The translations under genes and the position numbers were made by a program. A DNA stretch of 64,000 nucleotides, from contig NZ_LFBV01000006.1 of assembly GCF_001905345.1 (NCBI RefSeq), positions 1 to 64,000 of the forward strand. Reading direction: 5' to 3'. This document shows positions 53,813 through 63,940 of the stretch, piece after piece. The notes below the pieces were generated by a model, which was not told where the DNA came from, did no database searches, and saw only the letters and a program-made list of their open reading frames with translations. How positions within the stretch are numbered: the first letter of the stretch is position 1; each line of letters begins with the position of its first letter. Source of the stretch: Streptomyces uncialis (GTDB lineage Bacteria; Actinomycetota; Actinomycetes; Streptomycetales; Streptomycetaceae).

Positions 53813-54135
53813 TTCTGCCCGTCACGCCCCGCTTCGCCCCTTCGGTCCGTCCCGGTACGGCGTCGCCCGCTCACCCTCGGTCACCGCCGGGTATCCGTCC
53901 GGTCCCCGTGCCGGATACCGGACTTCGCGGAACCGGCATTGCGGGCACCCGTAGGCCCAGCCTGATCGCGCGGGTACGATGCGTGCGGTGCGGCCAACGG
54001 ACACTGCTCACCGCACCGCGTCAACTCCCGTGCCCGGCTATGCGGTTCCGAGGGGCGGGACGGGGGGAGAACACGGACTGAACCGACGAGCAGCGGCAGG
54101 GCACACCATCGGGGGCAGGGCTTGTGGGGGACGTG

Positions 54136-56016
54136 ATGGACTTCGGCACCCAGGGCACACCGGCCCCGGCGGATCTCGCCTGGCTGCGCGGGGTGGACGC
54201 CTACACCATGGGCGCGTATCCGCAGGCGGAGGAGGAGTTCCGGGCCTCCGTGCGGATGGACCCCGGCATGTCCGACGGCTGGCTGGGGCTGCACGCGCTG
54301 CGGGTGGACACCACGACCGCGCTGCTGCGTATGTACCAGCACCGCGACCGCTTCGGTGAACAGCGCTCCCGCCACCGGCGGACCCTCAACTCCTGGTACT
54401 GGCTCGGCTGGTGGGTCCAGCCGGTCCTGGAACGGCCCCGCGATCTGCTGCTCGCGCACGCGTCGCACTGGCTCGACGGACGCCATGTCCCCGAACTGGA
54501 CCGGGCGTTGGCGGGGCTGCCGCCCGTGGACACCGACCCCCAGGTCCGCTTCCTGCACGCCTGCCGTTCCTATCTCGTCAAGGACTGGGAGCAGCTGGTC
54601 CGCCACACGGACTCGCTGCTGGAGGACCAGCTGCTGGGGATCGAGGCGGGGCTCTTCGGCGGTATGGCCCGCGTCCGGCTGGAGATGTTCGGCCACGCGG
54701 AACCCCTGCTGGCGGCGGCCTTGATGCGATGTCGCAGCGAACAGCCACAGCGCAAGGAACTGCGGTACTGGCTGGCCCGCGCGCACGAGGGCACCGGGCG
54801 CAGCGCGGCGGCACTCCCCCTGTACCGGGCGGTGCACCGGGTCGATCCCGCGTTCATGGACACCTCTGCCCGGCTGGCCGCGATCTCCGAGGGCGACGGG
54901 TACGACGAGGCGATGGACCTCGGCGCGGTGGCGCTGCCCGGTTTCGGGCCGGACGCCACGGACGGGGTGGACCCGCTGTTCGACGCCGAGGGACGTGACC
55001 TCAAGGTCAGCGAACCGGCGCCGCCGGGTGGCGGGGCGCCCGGTCCGGGGGACATCGTCCGTGAGAAGGCAGCCGGTCCCACGCAGCACCGGCAGCCGGC
55101 CGGGCCGGCCGGACCGGCCGGCCCCCCGGTGACCGCCGATCCGGCGCTGCTCGCCGACGCGCTCGCGGAGCTGGAGCGGATGGTCGGGCTGGAGCCGGTG
55201 AAACGCCAGGTCAAGGCGCTGTCCGCACAGCTCAACATGGCGCGGCTGCGGGCGGGTCAGGGCCTGCCCGTGCAGCCCCCGAAGCGGCACTTCGTCTTCT
55301 CCGGCCCCTCCGGCACCGGCAAGACGACGGTCGCCCGAATACTGGGCCGGGTCTTCTACGCCCTCGGGCTGCTCGGCGGTGACCATCTGGTCGAGGCGCA
55401 GCGCGCGGACCTGGTCGGCGAGTATCTGGGCCAGACGGCGGTGAAGGCGAACGAGCTGATCGACTCCGCCATCGGCGGGGTGCTGTTCCTGGACGAGGCG
55501 TACGCGCTGTCCAACTCGGGGTACGGCAAGGGGGACGCGTACGGGGACGAGGCCCTCCAGGTGCTGCTGAAGCGCGCCGAGGACAATCGCGACCATCTGG
55601 TGGTGATCCTCGCGGGCTATCCCGAGGGCATGGACCGGCTGCTCGCCGCCAACCCCGGACTGTCGTCACGTTTCACCACGCGGGTGGACTTCCCGTCGTA
55701 CCGGCCGCTCGAACTCACCGCGATCGGTGAGGTGCTCGCCGCGGAGAACGGGGACGCGTGGGACGAGGAGGCCGTGGACGAGCTGCGCTCGATCAGCGGC
55801 CATGTGGTGGACCAGGGGTGGATCGACGAACTGGGCAACGGCCGGTTCCTGCGGACGCTGTACGAGAAGAGCTGTGCGTACCGGGATCTGCGGTTGTCCG
55901 GCTACACGAGTACGCCGGGCCGGGACGATCTGGCGACCCTGCGGCTGCCGGATCTGATGCAGGCGTACGGCGAGGTGCTGTCGGGCCGCAGCCCCACCGA
56001 CCCCCGCGCCACCTAG
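54136..56016 (+). CDS. TPR-AAA+ ATPase, EccA/CbxX-like
   Basis: A 626-aa cytoplasmic ATPase. The first 270 residues form TPR-like helices (GAYPQAEEEFRASVRMDP; LRYWLARAHEGTGRSAAALP). A proline/glycine-rich linker leads to one AAA+ domain of the CbxX/CfqX type: Walker A GPSGTGKTTVA (from Gly390), Walker B GVLFLDEAYAL and sensor LVVILAGYPEGM, with arginine finger region NPGLSSRFTTRVDFP. This is the layout of EccA of type VII (ESX) secretion. No other esx/ecc gene is in the window. The ATG at 54136 has GGGGGAC upstream; a GTG at 54124 is possible. Confidence 0.9.
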   Translation: MDFGTQGTPAPADLAWLRGVDAYTMGAYPQAEEEFRASVRMDPGMSDGWLGLHALRVDTTTALLRMYQHRDRFGEQRSRHRRTLNSWYWLGWWVQPVLERPRDLLLAHASHWLDGRHVPELDRALAGLPPVDTDPQVRFLHACRSYLVKDWEQLVRHTDSLLEDQLLGIEAGLFGGMARVRLEMFGHAEPLLAAALMRCRSEQPQRKELRYWLARAHEGTGRSAAALPLYRAVHRVDPAFMDTSARLAAISEGDGYDEAMDLGAVALPGFGPDATDGVDPLFDAEGRDLKVSEPAPPGGGAPGPGDIVREKAAGPTQHRQPAGPAGPAGPPVTADPALLADALAELERMVGLEPVKRQVKALSAQLNMARLRAGQGLPVQPPKRHFVFSGPSGTGKTTVARILGRVFYALGLLGGDHLVEAQRADLVGEYLGQTAVKANELIDSAIGGVLFLDEAYALSNSGYGKGDAYGDEALQVLLKRAEDNRDHLVVILAGYPEGMDRLLAANPGLSSRFTTRVDFPSYRPLELTAIGEVLAAENGDAWDEEAVDELRSISGHVVDQGWIDELGNGRFLRTLYEKSCAYRDLRLSGYTSTPGRDDLATLRLPDLMQAYGEVLSGRSPTDPRAT

Positions 56017-56115
56017 GCCGGGGGCGGCGGAGCGGGGACCGGGGAACGGAGACCGGGCCGACAGCCGGGCCGGAACCGGAAGCGACGGCACCGGTCCCGT
56101 GTCCGGCATCCGGGG

Positions 56116-56145
56116 CCCCGAGGTCCCGGGCCCCGAGGTCCCGGG
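56116..56145. repeat. Two tandem copies of a 15-bp unit
   Basis: CCCCGAGGTCCCGGG occurs at 56116-56130 and 56131-56145, followed by a partial third copy (CCCCGG). It lies next to a longer 7-bp repeat tract in the same non-coding gap. Confidence 0.85.
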
Positions 56146-56158
56146 CCCCGGCATCCGG

Positions 56159-56221
56159 GCTACCGGCTACCGGCTACCGGCTACCGGCTACCGGCTACCG
56201 GCTACCGGCTACCGGCTACCG
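56159..56221. repeat. Nine tandem copies of GCTACCG (7-bp VNTR)
   Basis: The 7-bp unit GCTACCG is repeated exactly nine times with no mismatch (63 bp). It ends 10 bp before the stop of the convergent CBS-domain gene (56231) and fills the gap after the AAA+ gene. Perfect conservation implies recent slippage; copy number should differ between strains. Confidence 0.95.
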
Positions 56222-56230
56222 GGGAGGGTG

Positions 56231-57268
56231 TCACCCGCCGCGGAGGTGTGCCGGGTCCCGGGACTCGCCGACCAGGAGGGCGAGGACGTCCTCCAGGGCG
56301 ATCACCCCCAGCGCCCGGCCCGACGCGTCCGCCACCTCCGCGAGATGCGCGGACGCGCGTCTCAGCGCGGCGAGTGCCTCGTCCAGCGGCAGTCCGGCCG
56401 GCAGGGTCGTCATCGGACGCCACAGCCGCCGGGGCAGGGGCCGTTCCCTCTCCGCCGGTCCCATCAGGTCCAGGACGTCCTTCACATGGACGTAGCCCAG
56501 GAGGGGACCGTCCCCGGCGCAGACCGGGAAGCGGGAGTAGCCGGTCCGCCCGGTCAGCTCCACGATCCGCGCGGGGGTGACCCGCGGACCGACCGTGACC
56601 AGCGAGGACCGGCGCAGCAGGACGTCGGTCACCGGGCGGGAGCCCAGCGACAGCGCGTCCCCGAGGCGTTGGCGTTCCCGGGGGCCGAGCAGTCCGGCGC
56701 GGCCCGCGTCACCGACCAGCCGCCCCAGTTGCTCGCTGGTGAAGACCGCCTCGATCTCGTCCCGGGGCTCGACCCGGAAGACGGCGAGGACCAGCCGGGC
56801 GCACACCCCGAGCGCACCGGTCACCGGCCCGCACAGCCGGGCGAAGGCGACCAGGGCGGGACCGAGCCGCAGCGCGGTCCGTTCGGGGTCCGCGAGCGCC
56901 AGGTTCTTCGGCACCATCTCCCCGATGACGAGATGGAGGACGACCACGAGGGCCAGCGCGATGGCGTAGCCGAGCGGATGGACCAGGCCCTCGGGGACCC
57001 GGGCCCCGGCGAAGACGGGTTCCAGCAGCCGGGCGACGGTGGGTTCGGCGATCGCGCCGAGGGTCAGCGAGCAGACGGTGATGCCGAGTTGGGCGGCGGC
57101 CAGTATCTCCGGCAGATGCGCGAGCCCGTACAGGACCTGGCGGGCCCGCGGGGTGCGCAGCGGCTCGATCTGGCTGCGGCGGACCGACACCAGTGCGAAC
57201 TCGGCGCCCACGAAGAAGCCGTTGGCGAGGACCAGCAGTCCGGCGAAGAGCAGATGCAGCAGGCTCAT
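56231..57268 (-). CDS. CNNM/CorC-type membrane protein with CBS domains (short form)
   Basis: A 345-aa membrane protein of the CNNM/hemolysin-C-like family. The DUF21 domain (residues 1-180) starts with SLLHLLFAGLLVLANGFFVG and holds AAQLGITVCSLTLGAIAEP and VIGEMVPKNLAL. A CBS pair follows (SRFPVCAGDGPLLGYVHVKD; GRALGVIALEDVLALLVGE). Such proteins take part in Mg2+ or other divalent metal homeostasis. The C-terminal transporter-associated domain is missing, in contrast to its neighbour. The ATG overlaps the stop of the upstream paralogue by ATGA. Confidence 0.92.
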   Translation of the reverse strand: MSLLHLLFAGLLVLANGFFVGAEFALVSVRRSQIEPLRTPRARQVLYGLAHLPEILAAAQLGITVCSLTLGAIAEPTVARLLEPVFAGARVPEGLVHPLGYAIALALVVVLHLVIGEMVPKNLALADPERTALRLGPALVAFARLCGPVTGALGVCARLVLAVFRVEPRDEIEAVFTSEQLGRLVGDAGRAGLLGPRERQRLGDALSLGSRPVTDVLLRRSSLVTVGPRVTPARIVELTGRTGYSRFPVCAGDGPLLGYVHVKDVLDLMGPAERERPLPRRLWRPMTTLPAGLPLDEALAALRRASAHLAEVADASGRALGVIALEDVLALLVGESRDPAHLRGG

Positions 57269-58692
57269 CGGGCCGCCTCCGGGGTCCACGCGGCGGTGCC
57301 GGTCGCGGTCGCCGGGCGTCCGGCGGCCACGCGCGCGCGGCGGTCCCGGGCGGTCGGGAGGTCCTGGGCCGCCGGGTGGTCCGGAACTGCCGGTATACGG
57401 ATGAGGCGTACCCGGTCCGCCCGGTTGCGGGTGACCCGGCGCACCGACAGCCGCCAGCCGGGGAGTTCGGCGTGGTCGCCCGGTACGGGGACCCGGCCGA
57501 GCAGCTCGGCGACCAGTCCGGCGACCGTCTCGTAGGGGCCGTCGGGGGCGTCGAGTCCGATCGGGCGCAGGGCGGCGACCCGGCAGCGGCCGTCGGCGTC
57601 CCACGCGGGGCGGCCCTCGTCGGGGGCGGCGGCGGTGAGCCGGGGCGGCGGGGGGCCGTCGTGCTCGTCGCGGACCTCTCCGACGAGTTCCTCGACGATG
57701 TCCTCCAGGGTGACGACCCCGGCGGTGCCCCCGTACTCGTCCACGACGACCGCCAGCGGCCGGCCGTCGCGCAGGATCTCCAGCAGCGACTGGACCCCGG
57801 CGGTGCCCGGGACCAGCAGGGGCGGTCCGGCGATCCGGCCTACGGGGGTGCGCAGCCGGTCGGCGGCGGACAGCGCGAGGGCGTCCTTCAGCTGGACCAC
57901 ACCGGCGATCTCGTCGATACGGTCGCGGTAGACGGGGAACCGGGAGAGTCCGGTGGCCCGGGTCAGATTGACGACGTCCTCGGCGGTCGCGGTCACATGC
58001 AGCGCGCTGACATGGACCCGGGGCGTCATGATGTGCTGCGCGGTGAGGGAGCCGAGCGCGACCGAGCGGACGAAGAGCTCGGCCGTGTCCTGTTCGAGGG
58101 CTCCGGCGCGGGCGGAGTGCCGGGCGAGGAAGACCAGCTCACCGGGGGTGCGGGCGGAGGCGAGCACTTCGGCGGGCTCGACACCGACGAGCCGGACGAG
58201 CCGGTTGGCGACGGCGTTCAGCGCGGCGATCACCGGCCGGAAGACCCGGGCGAACGCGTGCTGGGGGCCGGCGGCGAACCGGGCGACCTGGAGGGGCCGG
58301 GAGACCGCCCAGTTCTTGGGGACGAGTTCCCCGATCACCATCTGGGTGACGGTGGCGAGAAGCATCCCGACGACGACGGAGATCCCGGAGACGGCGGGGC
58401 CGGACAGCCCGAGCGCGGTGAGCGGTGCGGTGAGCAGCCGGGCGAGCGCGGGTTCGGCGAGCATGCCGACGACCAGCGAGGTGAGGGTGATGCCGAGCTG
58501 GGTGCCGGAGAGCTGGAAGGACAGCTCCCCCAGGGAGCGCACGACGGTACGGGCGCGGCGGTCACCGGCGGCGGCGGCCCGTTCGGCGTCGGGGCGGTCG
58601 ACGGTGACAAGGCCGAACTCGGCGGCGACGAAGAAGCCGTTGGCGAGGATCAGCAGGAACGCGGCTCCGAGGAGCAGCAGCGGGACGTTCAT
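57265..58692 (-). CDS. CNNM/CorC-type membrane protein with CBS and CorC_HlyC domains
   Basis: A 475-aa full-length paralogue of the downstream gene. DUF21 (residues 1-190: FLLILANGFFVAAEFGLVTV, GTQLGITLTSLVVGMLAEP, VIGELVPKNWAV), two CBS motifs (SRFPVYRDRIDEIAGVVQLK; VVDEYGGTAGVVTLEDIVEE) and the C-terminal FAD-like CorC_HlyC domain are all present. GGAGGCGG precedes the ATG at 58692. The pair is translationally coupled and may form a heteromer for divalent-cation export. Confidence 0.93.
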   Translation of the reverse strand: MNVPLLLLGAAFLLILANGFFVAAEFGLVTVDRPDAERAAAAGDRRARTVVRSLGELSFQLSGTQLGITLTSLVVGMLAEPALARLLTAPLTALGLSGPAVSGISVVVGMLLATVTQMVIGELVPKNWAVSRPLQVARFAAGPQHAFARVFRPVIAALNAVANRLVRLVGVEPAEVLASARTPGELVFLARHSARAGALEQDTAELFVRSVALGSLTAQHIMTPRVHVSALHVTATAEDVVNLTRATGLSRFPVYRDRIDEIAGVVQLKDALALSAADRLRTPVGRIAGPPLLVPGTAGVQSLLEILRDGRPLAVVVDEYGGTAGVVTLEDIVEELVGEVRDEHDGPPPPRLTAAAPDEGRPAWDADGRCRVAALRPIGLDAPDGPYETVAGLVAELLGRVPVPGDHAELPGWRLSVRRVTRNRADRVRLIRIPAVPDHPAAQDLPTARDRRARVAAGRPATATGTAAWTPEAAR

Positions 58693-58835
58693 GCCACCGC
58701 CTCCGCAGGGACACGGAGCGGGTCCGGGTCCGGGGAGGGGGTGGCGCAGGTACTACAGGACGGTCCGTCCATCGCCGGAGGGGGTCACTCCTCGGGTGGG
58801 GGGAGCCCCGGCGCGGTCCGGGCGGGCCGGCGCGG

Positions 58836-58865
58836 GGGCGGGGTCCCGGAAGGGGCACCCCGCCC
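58836..58865 (-). terminator. Hairpin after the PH-domain-like gene
   Basis: GGGCGGGGT at 58836-58844 pairs perfectly with ACCCCGCCC at 58857-58865, loop 12 nt, 40 nt past the stop of the minus-strand gene at 58905. It separates the his-rib cluster from the CNNM pair. Confidence 0.7.
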
Positions 58866-58904
58866 ACAGCGTAGTCACGGTCCGGTCACCCTGCGTAGAC
58901 CTTG

Positions 58905-59396
58905 TCAGCCTCGCGCGGCGGTGCCGTGCGTCTGGACGAGGGCGCGCAGGGCGCGGGCGTCCGTGATGGCGCGTTCCCGGGAGACGCCGGGCTGGATGCC
59001 CATCGCGGCGAGGCTGGTGCCGTCGCTGAGGTCGAGGAAGACCCAGGGGTCACCGGGGCGCAGATTGACCTGGAGGATCTGTGCCCACTCCAGCCGCCGG
59101 GAGGAGGCGACGTTGACGACGGTGAGGCCGGTGTCGTCGGCGACGATCTTCGGCCGGCCGAGCAGGGCCAGTCCGGCGAGGCAGAGCGCTCCGGTGAAGA
59201 TGAAACTGCTGCGCTCCCCCGGGCTCAGCTGCGGCAGGACGAACGAGATCACCGTGAGCAGGACGAGGATCGCCACGCCCGCGGTGATCAGGATGATCCG
59301 GACGAGGGAGGGCCGGAAGGTCACCGGGAGCGCGGGCGGCGGGGGCGTGCCCTGTGCGGCCGGGGAGGGGGTGCCGGGCGCCGGGGTGTCGGACAT
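58905..59396 (-). CDS. Membrane protein with bacterial PH-like domain
   Basis: A 163-aa protein. A proline-rich start is followed by two membrane helices (IILITAGVAILVLLTVISFV and FIFTGALCLAGLALLG) and a C-terminal beta-rich domain of the bacterial PH type (IVADDTGLTVVNVASSRRLE then WAQILQVNLRPGDPWVFLDL). Function unknown. It lies 13 nt downstream of hisG on the same strand, so it is probably the last gene of the his-rib transcript. GAGAGG precedes the ATG. Confidence 0.85.
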   Translation of the reverse strand: MSDTPAPGTPSPAAQGTPPPPALPVTFRPSLVRIILITAGVAILVLLTVISFVLPQLSPGERSSFIFTGALCLAGLALLGRPKIVADDTGLTVVNVASSRRLEWAQILQVNLRPGDPWVFLDLSDGTSLAAMGIQPGVSRERAITDARALRALVQTHGTAARG

Positions 59397-59409
59397 GGTG
59401 TGGGGCCTC

Positions 59410-60258
59410 TCAGAGACGGCAGGCGTGGATGGCCGTGGTGAGGATGGCCCGCGCCCCGATGTCGTAGAGGTCGTCCATGATCCGCTGGGCTTCCTTGGCG
59501 GGGACCATCGCGCGGACGGCGACCCAGCCCTCGTTGTGCAGCGGCGACACGGTCGGGGACTCCAGACCGGGGGTGAGGGCGACGGCCTGCTCCAGGTGTT
59601 CGGCGCGGCAGTCGTAGTCCATCATCACGTAGGTGCGGGCCACCAGGACGCCCTGGAGGCGGCGGAGGAACTGGCCCGCCTTGGCCTCGTCGGCGGCGGC
59701 CCCGGTGCGGCGGATCACGATGGCCTCGGAGGTCATGATCGGCTCGCCGAAGACCTCCAGGCCCGCGTTGCGCAGCGAGGTGCCGGTCTCCACGACATCG
59801 GCGATGACCTGGGCGACCCCGAGTTCGATCGCGGTCTCGACGGCGCCGTCGAGGTGGACGACGGACGCGTCGACCCCGTGGTCCGCGAGGTGCTTGGCGA
59901 CGATGCCCTCGTAGGAGGTGGCGACGGTGAGTCCGGAGAGGTCCTCGATGGCGCTCGCGGTGCCGGGCTTGCCGGCGAAGCGGAAGGTGGAGCGGGCGAA
60001 GCCGAGCGGCAGGATCTCCTCGGCGTCGGCGCCGGAGTCGATCAGCAGATCGCGGCCGGTGATCCCGATGTCGAGCCGCCCGGAGGAGACGTAGATCGCG
60101 ATGTCCCGGGGGCGCAGATAGAAGAACTCGACCTCGTTGTCCGGGTCGACGATGACGAGTTCCTTGGACTCGCGCCGCTGCTGGTAGCCGGCCTCATGGA
60201 GCATCGCCGACGCAGGTCCGGACAGTGAACCCTTGTTGGGGACGGCGATGCGCAGCAT
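59410..60258 (-). CDS. hisG: ATP phosphoribosyltransferase, long form
   Basis: A 282-aa cytoplasmic enzyme that joins ATP and PRPP, the first committed step of histidine synthesis. MLRIAVPNKGSLSGPASAML and DIGITGRDLLIDSG are family blocks, and the PRPP site is in ADVVETGTSLRNAGLEVF. The length and the C-terminal extension (GWVAVRAMVPAKEAQRIMDD) mark the hexameric long form with a histidine-feedback ACT-like domain, so no HisZ is needed. It follows hisE by 169 nt. Confidence 0.97.
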   Translation of the reverse strand: MLRIAVPNKGSLSGPASAMLHEAGYQQRRESKELVIVDPDNEVEFFYLRPRDIAIYVSSGRLDIGITGRDLLIDSGADAEEILPLGFARSTFRFAGKPGTASAIEDLSGLTVATSYEGIVAKHLADHGVDASVVHLDGAVETAIELGVAQVIADVVETGTSLRNAGLEVFGEPIMTSEAIVIRRTGAAADEAKAGQFLRRLQGVLVARTYVMMDYDCRAEHLEQAVALTPGLESPTVSPLHNEGWVAVRAMVPAKEAQRIMDDLYDIGARAILTTAIHACRL

Positions 60259-60348
60259 GAGGCCAGTTCCTTCGCGTGAGGCACGCGGATGATCGCGTGC
60301 GGGTGAATCCGAAAGGCGCGGACGTGCGGGTACGGGGCCCGGCGAAAG

Positions 60349-60366
60349 GGCCGGTCACCACCGGCC
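60349..60366 (-). repeat. Small hairpin between hisE and hisG
   Basis: GGCCGGT at 60349-60355 pairs with ACCGGCC at 60360-60366 around CACC. With a 7-bp stem it could be a weak terminator or a processing site reducing hisG relative to hisE expression. Confidence 0.35.
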
Positions 60367-60427
60367 GCGGGGTCGCGGGCGGTGGTGCGCGGGGTGGTGG
60401 AGCGCAGGCGCGGTCGCGGCGTGCGCT

Positions 60428-60700
60428 CTACAGATGGGCGTACACGTCGTCGAGGGAGATCCCGCGCGCGACCATCATCACCTGGACGTGGTACAGCAGC
60501 TGCGAGATCTCCTCGGCGGCGGCTTCCTTGCCCTCGTACTCGGCTGCCATCCACACCTCGGCGGCCTCCTCGACGACCTTCTTGCCGATGGCGTGGACGC
60601 CCTTGTCGACCAGTTCGGCGGTGCGTGAGGTGGCGGGGTCGCCGTGGGCGGCCTTCTGCTGGAGCTCCGTGAAGAGCTCCTCGAACGTCTTCTTGGACAT
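60428..60700 (-). CDS. hisE: Phosphoribosyl-ATP pyrophosphatase
   Basis: A 90-aa enzyme that hydrolyses phosphoribosyl-ATP to phosphoribosyl-AMP, the second step of histidine synthesis. KKTFEELFTELQQKA, KVVEEAAEVWMAAEYEGKE and EEISQLLYHVQVMM hold the Glu-rich metal site of the family. HisI is not fused. The ATG at 60700 is the family start (MSKKTF); an in-frame ATG four codons earlier overlaps the -10-like TAGAAT at 60716-60711, so the transcript could begin only a few bases before 60700. Confidence 0.95.
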   Translation of the reverse strand: MSKKTFEELFTELQQKAAHGDPATSRTAELVDKGVHAIGKKVVEEAAEVWMAAEYEGKEAAAEEISQLLYHVQVMMVARGISLDDVYAHL

Positions 60701-60721
60701 GGTGCGGAACATTCTACGGGA

Positions 60722-60738
60722 CCGGGGGGTGCCCCCGG
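60722..60738 (-). terminator. Tight GC hairpin between ribH and hisE
   Basis: CCGGGGGGTGCCCCCGG at 60722-60738 forms a 7-8 bp stem with a minimal loop, 11 nt past the ribH stop. It may partly separate the rib and his transcripts. Confidence 0.45.
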
Positions 60739-60748
60739 CCCGGCAGGG

Positions 60749-61234
60749 TCACCGCCAGGGTTCGGCGACGGTACGCAGGGTGGTGGCCGTCGCGACGGCG
60801 GCGGTGACCGCCTCGTGTCCCTTGTCCTCGCGGGACCCCTCGATCCCCGCGCGGTCGAGTGCCTGCTCCTCGGTGTCGCAGGTCAGGACGCCGAAGCCGA
60901 TGGGGACCCCGGAGTCGACGGCGACCTGGGTGAGGCCCTGGGTGACGCCCTGGCACACGTACTCGAAGTGGGGGGTGCCGCCGCGGATGACGACGCCGAG
61001 GGCGACGATCGCGTCGTAGCCGCGGCCCGCGAGGACCTTCGCGACGACGGGAAGTTCGAAGCTGCCGGGCACCCGCAGCAGGGTCGGCTCGTCGATGCCG
61101 AGTTCACGCAGGGCGCGCAGGGCGCCGTCGACCAGACCGTCCATGACCTTGTCGTGCCACTGGGCCGCGATCACGGCGACCCGCAGGTCCCCGCAGTTCT
61201 TCACGGTCAGTTCGGGTGCGCCCTTGCCGCTCAC
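60749..61234 (-). CDS. ribH: 6,7-dimethyl-8-ribityllumazine synthase
   Basis: A 161-aa enzyme, assembling as pentamers or icosahedral 60-mers, that condenses the ribitylaminouracil intermediate with dihydroxybutanone phosphate to lumazine. Family blocks are VAVIAAQWHDKVMDGLVDGA, VPGSFELPVVAKVLA, ALGVVIRGGTPHFEYVC and FGVLTCDTEEQALDRAG. The GTG at 61234 follows CAGGAGCAGC. It is the fourth gene of the rib cluster, 92 nt after ribBA. Confidence 0.96.
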   Translation of the reverse strand: MSGKGAPELTVKNCGDLRVAVIAAQWHDKVMDGLVDGALRALRELGIDEPTLLRVPGSFELPVVAKVLAGRGYDAIVALGVVIRGGTPHFEYVCQGVTQGLTQVAVDSGVPIGFGVLTCDTEEQALDRAGIEGSREDKGHEAVTAAVATATTLRTVAEPWR

Positions 61235-61326
61235 GTGCTGCTCCTGGTGCTGGGTTGCGGACGGCCGACCGGGTGGGTCCGGGGGCCGGTGGTGCGGTGG
61301 TGCGGTGGTGCGGGTGACCGCCGGGG

Positions 61327-62687
<1,361 letters not shown>

Positions 62688-62691
<4 letters not shown>

Positions 62692-63341
62692 GCGGGGGCT
62701 CCATTCAGGGTGGGCGGCGTCGCCGCGCGGGAGCGCAGCCACCAGTCGCGCATGCCCCACAGGACGAGGGCGAGATAGATGACGTAGACGAGGCCCGAGA
62801 AGGCGAGGCCGCTGCTGAACGCCAGGGGGACGCCGACGAGGTCGACGAGGAGCCAGGCGAACCAGAACTCGATCAGACCGCGGGCCTGGGCGACCATCGC
62901 GGCGAGGGTGCCGACGAAGATGTACGCGTCGGGCCACGGGTTCCACGACAGGCTGGGCACGGCGGTGAAGAGCAGTCCGACGGCGGCGGTGCCGAGGGCG
63001 GTGCCGCCGAGCAGCAGTCCGCGTTCGCGCCAGGTGGCGAAGCGCACGGCGATGGAGCCGTCCTGGGCCTGCTGCCGTCCGTTGGTCCACTGGCGCCAGC
63101 CCCAGATGGCGACCCCGATGACGAGGAGCTGCTTGCCGACACCGCCCGCGAGTTCGGCGGAGGCGTAGGCGGCGACCAGGATCACCCCGGACACCAGCTG
63201 GGCGGGCCAGGTCCAGATGGAGCGGCGCCAGCCGAGCGCGAGGGCGATCAGCCCGATGGTGTTGCCGATCATGTCGGACCAGATGACGCGCTGGCCGAGG
63301 ACGGCGAACGCCTCGCTCTGGAGCCAGTCGAGCGCGCTCAT
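62688..63341 (-). CDS. ribM: Riboflavin transporter RibM (PnuC family)
   Basis: A 217-aa membrane protein of the PnuC family with about six helices, e.g. DMIGNTIGLIALALGWRRSI, LLVIGVAIWGWRQWTNGR and GLVYVIYLALVLWGMRDWWL (WGWRQW is the family signature). PnuC itself imports nicotinamide riboside, but its place between ribE and ribBA is that of RibM of Streptomyces and PnuX of Corynebacterium, which carry riboflavin. Overlaps ribE upstream and ribBA downstream by 4 nt each. Confidence 0.9.
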
Positions 63342-63940
63342 CCGGCACCCCCTCGGGCGCCGAGCAGCCGCTCGACGTACTTGGCGATCACGTCGACCTC
63401 CAGGTTGACCGGGTCGCCGGGCTGCTTGAGGCCGAGCGTGGTCAGGGCGAGGGTGGTGGGGATGAGGCTGATGGTGAAGCGGTCGGTGCCCGCGTCGACG
63501 ACGGTGAGGCTCACTCCGTCGACGGTGATGGAGCCCTTCTCCACGACGTAGCGGGAGAGGGTGTCCGGGAGGGAGACGGTGACGATCTCCCAGTGCTCCG
63601 AGGGCTCGCGGGCGATGATCCGGCCGGTGCCGTCGACATGGCCCTGCACGATGTGGCCGCCGAGCCGGTCGCCGACGGCGGTGGGCCGTTCCAGGTTGAC
63701 CCGGGAGCCGACGGTCAGGTCGCCGAGGCTGGAGCGGCTCAGGGTCTCCGCCATCACATCGGCGGTGAACTCGTCACCGGTGAGCTCCACGACGGTCAGA
63801 CAGACCCCGTTCACCGCGATGGAGTCGCCGTGCCCGGCGTCCTGGGTGACGACGGCGCCACGCAGCCGGAAGCGGGAGGCGTCACCGAGCTCCTCGATCG
63901 CGGTGACGTGGCCCAGCTCTTCGACGATTCCGGTGAACAC
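63338..63940 (-). CDS. ribE: Riboflavin synthase alpha chain
   Basis: A 200-aa enzyme that dismutates two lumazine molecules to riboflavin and the ribitylaminouracil intermediate. The duplicated lumazine-binding barrels are visible: MFTGIVEELG and SIAVNGVCLTVVEL in the first, and GSITVDGVSLTVVDA with FTISLIPTTLALTTLG in the second. The GTG at 63940 has GAAGGAG upstream. It is the first gene of the rib cluster within the window; the region upstream continues past the right edge. Confidence 0.96.
   Translation of the reverse strand: MFTGIVEELGHVTAIEELGDASRFRLRGAVVTQDAGHGDSIAVNGVCLTVVELTGDEFTADVMAETLSRSSLGDLTVGSRVNLERPTAVGDRLGGHIVQGHVDGTGRIIAREPSEHWEIVTVSLPDTLSRYVVEKGSITVDGVSLTVVDAGTDRFTISLIPTTLALTTLGLKQPGDPVNLEVDVIAKYVERLLGARGGAG

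Larger units (their letters stand above)
53640..54135. other. 496-bp region upstream of the AAA+ gene
   Basis: Besides the promoter and hairpin at 53711-53812, it holds a weaker promoter-like TACGAT at 53975-53980, 155 bp before the AAA+ start. No protein gene is supported. Confidence 0.45.

Noticed and set aside
53751..53954. 67-codon frame starting MCGLSGRPQSRG
   Set aside because: No ribosome site, Arg/Pro/Gly-rich shadow-like composition, and a 13-bp hairpin lies inside it; a short RNA is a better reading.
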